64,000 nt of DNA from Aurelia coerulea (taxonomy: Eukaryota > Cnidaria > Scyphozoa > Semaeostomeae > Ulmaridae), in assembly GCA_039566865.1 (NCBI GenBank), contig CM076951.1:13525484-13589483 (forward strand), in the 5' to 3' direction. Of this stretch, positions 58,930-64,000 are shown one piece after another. Made by a program: the position numbers and the translations under genes. The notes beneath the pieces were generated by a model. That model saw nothing but the letters and a program-made list of their open reading frames with translations. It did not search any database and was not told the DNA's origin. The first letter of the stretch is position 1. Each line of letters starts with the position of its first letter.

Positions 58930-59330
58930 TACACGTTCTTTTTATAAGAAACTTGGATCAGCACTTAGTACTAAAAGTTTCTTAATTTCGCATGAAAATT
59001 TCGGTATTTTAGTAGCTAAAGTTTCTTAATTAGTTTCTTCTTTTTTGGGTCTAAAATTGCTTTATGGTTCAAAGTTGAGCCTTCTTATCGACGAAGGGCT
59101 TTCATTTTGCATTGATATTGTCACCACGAATAAGGCATGCGCATTATGGCAAAAAGTTACCAAAAAGTTACCAATTCGACGTGATCCATAATCGACCGAC
59201 TCTTATTATAGAAATAAAATTTTAGAGTTTCTTAATTGTTCTTCAACGTAGTACTAGAGTTTCTTAAAATTTTGGTCATCGTAGTACTAGTTTCTTATAA
59301 ACCAGTTTCTTCATAAAAAAAGAACCTGTA
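58930..59330. mobile_element. TA-flanked MITE, ATAAGAAAC subtype B
   Basis: Left end TACACGTTCTTTTTATAAGA, right end TCATAAAAAAAGAACCTGTA. Interior AGTTTCTTAATTTCGCATG matches sequence in the foldback element near 4785 and 6415, so that element also holds fragments of this subtype. Confidence 0.7.
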
Positions 59331-60051
59331 CCCTCGGCTAGGCTAGAAGTCCGAACAATTATACCCTTGTTTGCGGCACAACATCCCCATGTAGCTACCT
59401 TTACTATGGAAGAAAGATCGTCGGATCTCTTCGAAAGCGGCTATCTTGACTATCTTGGAGATCATTAGCCTACGCAGGAAATGTGTGATAGGAGCACTTC
59501 GCTTGGCTTTGAGGCTTTGAGTTTTGACACGGAGAGTACTACATATTTTGATGATCACATTTTCATTGCTTTCTCTCAAAAACTGGTACTCTAACTCTTC
59601 TACAAATTAAGGTATGGCAAAATATATACACGAAATAATTAAGATTGACAGAAATAAAATGCGCATGCTTGAAAGTAAACATACCAAGTCCCCGTAAAAA
59701 TACTAAATGCAATAATACTAATTAGCAACGATTAGCATTAAGGTTAGCACTTGATATTAGTAACTGATCATGTGATTATAGCGTAATTAGATAACGAGAA
59801 TGATGAAATGTGCAGTCCTTTTACAAAGGAGATCATGTGTCATGTGTCATCGAATCCTAATCCGCATTATCATTACGTAGATAATTGTAAAGCATTGTTT
59901 TTATGCTTCAAAGATTCCAATGCTCCTCCACGTATACATTCATTGTTATCTCGTAAGAAAGGCGGCATATCTTCATTTTTAGTAACATTTCTTGTTATTG
60001 TTTGCATTAATCATTTGCACAATAGCCTCTGTTTTAGTATGAGGTATGTCG

Positions 60052-60950
60052 TTAACCCTATTTTAACCGGGTAAAAAAAAAGTAATTTTCTACCGGGGGG
60101 GGGGCGTTTTTCGCCCCCCCTGTTTTTCTCCGCAAGTATAACAGCTATGACAATGAAACTTGCACTGTGTCATAATTGAACAAAGGAGAATCTAAAAATA
60201 GCATCAATCAATCAGTAGTCACGTGATTGGTTGCTAGGCAACCGAAAACAATGCAAATTTTGTGAAAATTGAGCTATTTGCAAAAAAGGGCCAATTATTA
60301 GCAAATAGCTTGATAAAATTGGCAAAAAAAACCATCCAAATACCTGCTTGACACCATTAATTTGTAGTTTCATATGGTTTCATACGGATATTTGTGGTTT
60401 CTAATAAATTAACTAATTAAATAATGAAAATTTGATTCAATGCAAAATTGTTTGCTCAATAAATATGATTTAAAACCATTAATTTCGCATATTATTGATG
60501 AAATAAAGTACCTTCATCGATAATTGAGGTAATTCCATCAGTTTTGCATGCAAAAATTACTCATTCATTAGGAATATGACGTCATAAAGATTGATGACGT
60601 CATAGAAATAATAAAGTGCTGATGTCAGCAAACATGAATAAATTATATATCAAATGAAAGCACTCATTGAGACGAATCGAATGGTATATATATTGTTGAG
60701 ATTTAGTAACAAAGAAAGAAATTAGAGCCGTTTTAAAGAATTTCTTTGTGACCACTCTCCAAATATGGGCATGTGGTGGTCACGTGGTCGAACAATAGGT
60801 CTTGAAATTTTTATTTTCTGATTGCCAACTAAATTTTAGGAAAAGTCAAGACGTTTCAGCATTGTAGGTAGCATCGTTTGGGAGCTATTAAAAAAAATCC
60901 GACAGGGGGGGCGAAAAACGCCCCCCCCCCCCCGGTTAAAATAGGGTTAA
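60052..60950. mobile_element. TTAA-flanked piggyBac-like nonautonomous element, copy 2 (reverse)
   Basis: TTAA on both sides (60052-60055 and 60947-60950), ends CCCTATTTTAACCGGG and its inverse. Nearly the full 899 bp matches the inverse of 5287-6190, including the G/C hairpins near both ends and the CCACCACATGCCCATATTTG region. Confidence 0.88.
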
Positions 60951-61278
60951 GCGCAAGTTATTGTAGTACTATTGCAGAAGGATTAATTTTATTACCTTGT
61001 TAACTTTCAAAGCGCGCAACTAGCTGCAAGTCATATCAGTTGGATTTCCATAGACACAGTCGCAACAAACTACAAAACATCTCTGCTTTAATTATTGAGA
61101 AAGCCCAAGCCAGTTTTACAAATAGATCTTTATATTTGCTACACGGAATAAACAAGCGTACATCACCAAAGTTAAAGGCGTTATATATCAAAGACACAAT
61201 GGTAAGTTTGCCCTATTTTTTCCTTTTCAATTACACTACACTAATAAGCAACCAGTTTCTGATTTACCCGTACTTGAC

Positions 61279-61436
61279 AATAGACGATTACGCTAAAGAT
61301 GGCGGCGAGGAAGTTTCTACCAAGATGCACTGCGTTTTTTAATCGAATTCCTATAGAATCGTTAAGATTCGTTATTCGAACGCAATGCATCTTGGTAAAA
61401 AGTTCCTCGCCGCCATCTTTAGCTTAATCGTCTATT
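61279..61436. repeat. 158-bp hairpin with about 60-bp arms
   Basis: AATAGACGATTACGCTAAAG, ATGGCGGCGAGGAAGTTTCT and ACCAAGATGCACTGCGTT are matched in inverse order by AACGCAATGCATCTTGGTAA, AGTTCCTCGCCGCCAT and CTTTAGCTTAATCGTCTATT. The loop is about 40 bp. GATGGCGGCGAGGAA is unusually GC-rich for the region. Confidence 0.8.
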
Positions 61437-61639
61437 AGCAGAATTAGCCGTTAGAACATGTTAAGAAATTTCAATATTGAATTGAATAGTTCTTTATAAA
61501 GAATTTCTTATAAAAGATATGTGTAATGCTCTTCGTGTACACTTTGAACTTAACACATGTGTGAAGTTAACGCATTGCTTGATCAACAAGCATAAGGACG
61601 ATTTTGTACATTGTTTCATATTTCATATTTTAAACATAT

Positions 61640-63662
61640 TTATACAGGGTACAAAATTCAATAAATATTGTTTTACAATTTGGCCCTGTCAAAAGTAAAG
61701 TTCCTAATATAATACATATAAGCAAATTAGATAAAAATTTACACCTGAATACAAAAAATATCTGTACAAAATTAAAGATGTTCGTACCCCAACTGTCTCA
61801 ACCTTGATTTAAAAGAGTAGACCGAGGGAGCCTCTTTGATATTGTCGTTAAGCATGTTCCACACTTTTGTACCACGGTAAGAGAATGCCTTTTGGCCACT
61901 TACTGTTCTCATTAATGGTACCGCAAGATCATTTTTAGTGTTTCTTAGCTCACGAGTGTGGAAATCTGATAGTCTTACGAAAAGATCACTGATGTACTGT
62001 GGTGCTAGATCGTTTAAAGATTTGTACATCATAGTAGATGTTTCTTTCAAAATCATTTCTTTGATGGACAACCAGCCTAGTTCTTTGCGTAACGGCACAG
62101 ATGGTGCATCATAAGGACTACCCGTAACGATTCGGGCAGCCCTGTTTTGCAGTTTTTGTAGAGACTCTATTCTAGTAATACCACTACAGCCCCAAACGGA
62201 GCAGCAATAGTTTAGATGTGGTTCTACAATACTACGACAAATGTCCTTCAATGTCTCCATAGATACGAAGTTTTTACAGTATTTCAAAAGGCCAATTGCT
62301 CGAGAAACTTTCCCTTTTATACTCTCAATTTGGCACCTCCACGTTAGACTGTTGTCTATTTGGAGACCAAGGTATTTTACTTTGCTCACTAAATCAATGT
62401 CAGTGCCACCAACGTTAAACACAGGTAACAAAGCAGGCTGCATTGCCATTTTATTTACATTTTGCATTGACCCAATTATCATAGCCTGTGTTTTGACGAC
62501 GTTCAAGGATAGCTTATTACCTTGAAGCCATTTCTCGATATCAACAAGTTCGGCATTTAACACTATGTGCATTTCTTCCAAGTTTTTGGAGGAATAGGAA
62601 ACCATGGTGTCATCAGCATACATGTTCGCCTCGGCCTTCTTCAGTGCAAAGGGAAGATCATTTATATAAAGCAGAAAAAGAAGTGGTCCCAAACAGGAAC
62701 CTTGCAGCACTCCGACATCAATATCTTTGATGTCAGAAGAGACGCCATTTACTTTGCAAAACTGCTTTCTGTTATTCAAATACGACCGGAACCAATCATG
62801 TTCCAAGCCATATACCATAGAAATTCAACTTATCGAGAAGAATACCATGATCAACGGTATCAAACGCCTTCTTAAGGTCAATGAAGATCATAGCTGTAAA
62901 TTTCCCTTTATCAATGTTGACGAACCAGTCATTCGTGCATTTTAGAAGGCAAGTGACAACAGAGTGTAAAGAGCGAAAGCCGGACTGTTGTAAGCATATG
63001 AGCTTGTTATCGTCTAGATATCTATATAATTGGTCGTACACGAGTTTTTCAAATAATCTAGAAACAGCTGGTAGAACAGATATTGGCCTGTAGTTTGATC
63101 TTTCATCAGATGGGCCCTCCTTAACTATGGGAGCTACTCTAGCAACTTTCCAGCTGTCAGGGAAAACTCCAGAAGATAAGGAAAGGTTCAAAATATCACA
63201 GAGTGAATCTGAAATAACAGGAAAGGCTACTTTTAAGAAATAGCTAGAAATGTTATCCACACCAGACCCATGGGAGGTCTTGATTTTATTTAAGGCCTTT
63301 TCGATGGTCCTCTTTTCGATGGCTGCGAATCTGAATGGTTCTCTACCATTCGAGGGATTTGATATTTCATTTTGATGAGACAGAAGGGGTTTAGCCTGAG
63401 CAGGTATCTTGTCACTGAGATTCTTTCCCACACTGCAGAAATAATTGTTCATCGAGTTAGCGATATCATCATCTGTTTTTATCTCCTGTTCGTTCACTTT
63501 TAGGGAATCAATATTGGTAGTCTTAGATCTTTTATTCAACAGGAGGTTTATTGTTTTCCATGACTGCTTTAAGTCACCTTTACAGGCAGCTAACTTCTTG
63601 GAAAAATATTCTCGCTTGAGAGTTTTGTTGAGAATGTTAGCTTTATTTCGCAATTGCCTGTA
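61640..63662 (-). pseudogene. 5'-truncated CR1/Jockey-type LINE with one frameshift
   Basis: Frame 1 (63653-62796) covers the connector and RT fingers: NYFCSVGKNLSDKIP, SHGSGVDNISSYFLK, NYRPISVLPAVSRLFEKL, SGFRSLHSVVTCLL and FIDLKKAFDTVDHGILLDKL. Frame 2 (62815-61772) continues with HDWFRSYLNNRKQ, GVLQGSCLGPLLFLLYINDL, the YADD catalytic box, SLNVVKTQAMIIGS and KYLGLQIDNSLTW, then NYCCSVWG and KLQNRAARIV. The break is a single-base shift near 62810, just after NFYGI. The endonuclease is missing: the element stops at 63662 against the satellite. Confidence 0.9.
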
Positions 63663-63663
63663 C

Positions 63664-64000
63664 GCAGTGCATAGGAGAAAATACTAGCATATTCCAGGCT
63701 ATATTAGTGCACAACCGTGCATAGTAGTGAATAGGCGAGTATACTAGTGCATGGGTGTAGATAGCAGTGCATAGGAGAAAATACTAGCATATTCCAGGCC
63801 ATATTAGTGCACAACCGTGCATAGTAGTGAATAGGCGAGTATACTAGTGCATAGGCGTAGATAGCAGTGCATAGGAGAAAATACTAGCATATTCCAGGCT
63901 ATATTAGCGCACAACCGTGCATAGTAGTGAATAGGCGAGTATACTAGTGCATGGGTGTAGATGGCAGTGCATAGGAGAAAATACTAGCATATTCCAGGCT
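63664..64000. repeat. 100-bp satellite, at least 3.4 units, continues past the window
   Basis: GCAGTGCATAGGAGAAAATA recurs at 63664, 63764, 63864 and 63964, an exact 100-bp period. Units contain internal sub-repeats of AGTGCATAG / AGTGAATAGG type and differ by only a few bases. Confidence 0.95.

Overview
This is a repeat-dense, AT-rich metazoan genomic window with introns, GT-AG splice sites and poly(A) signals, and no bacterial-style operons. A small gene with the P2X7-receptor C-terminal (intracellular) domain, a large unnamed transposase-derived gene family, BEL, Merlin, Penelope-like, hAT, piggyBac-like and CR1/Jockey-type elements all occur together. That mix looks most like an early-branching marine invertebrate, probably a cnidarian. 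The organism call is an inference; no single sequence here proves it.

Layout. 0-3.7 kb: a three-exon P2X7-C-domain gene (+) with one in-frame TGA, and two small DNA transposons in its second intron. 3.8-7.4 kb: a 3.6-kb foldback element with a TTAA-flanked element in its middle. 7.5-17.8 kb: a multi-exon transposase-derived gene (-) whose exons join in phase, broken by a 3.8-kb hAT-like insertion with a perfect 8-bp target duplication and by a frameshift. 18-28 kb: degraded hAT (ZMYM type) and Penelope-like remnants plus two TA-flanked foldback elements. 28.1-34.9 kb: a composite Merlin-type (IS1595-like) transposon with arms of about 1.5 kb that carry a 68-bp minisatellite; its core holds an intact transposase and a divergently placed protein-kinase reading frame. 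35-38.4 kb: small G-tract foldback elements. 38.5-56.7 kb: a 10-bp-period GTAC-rich array, interrupted by a young full-length BEL/Pao retrotransposon that is itself interrupted by a 2.77-kb near-perfect palindrome, then nested LINEs, then a second 10-bp array in the opposite orientation. 56.7-61.6 kb: more foldback and TTAA elements. 61.6-63.7 kb: a 5'-truncated LINE (-). 63.66-64.0 kb: a 100-bp satellite running off the window end.

The two observations most worth follow-up are the Merlin-type transposon carrying a kinase-fold open frame with its catalytic residues in place, and the palindrome that ends the BEL polyprotein early. Many reading frames here are spurious: the 10-bp arrays are open in several frames because 30 bp (three units) equals ten codons.
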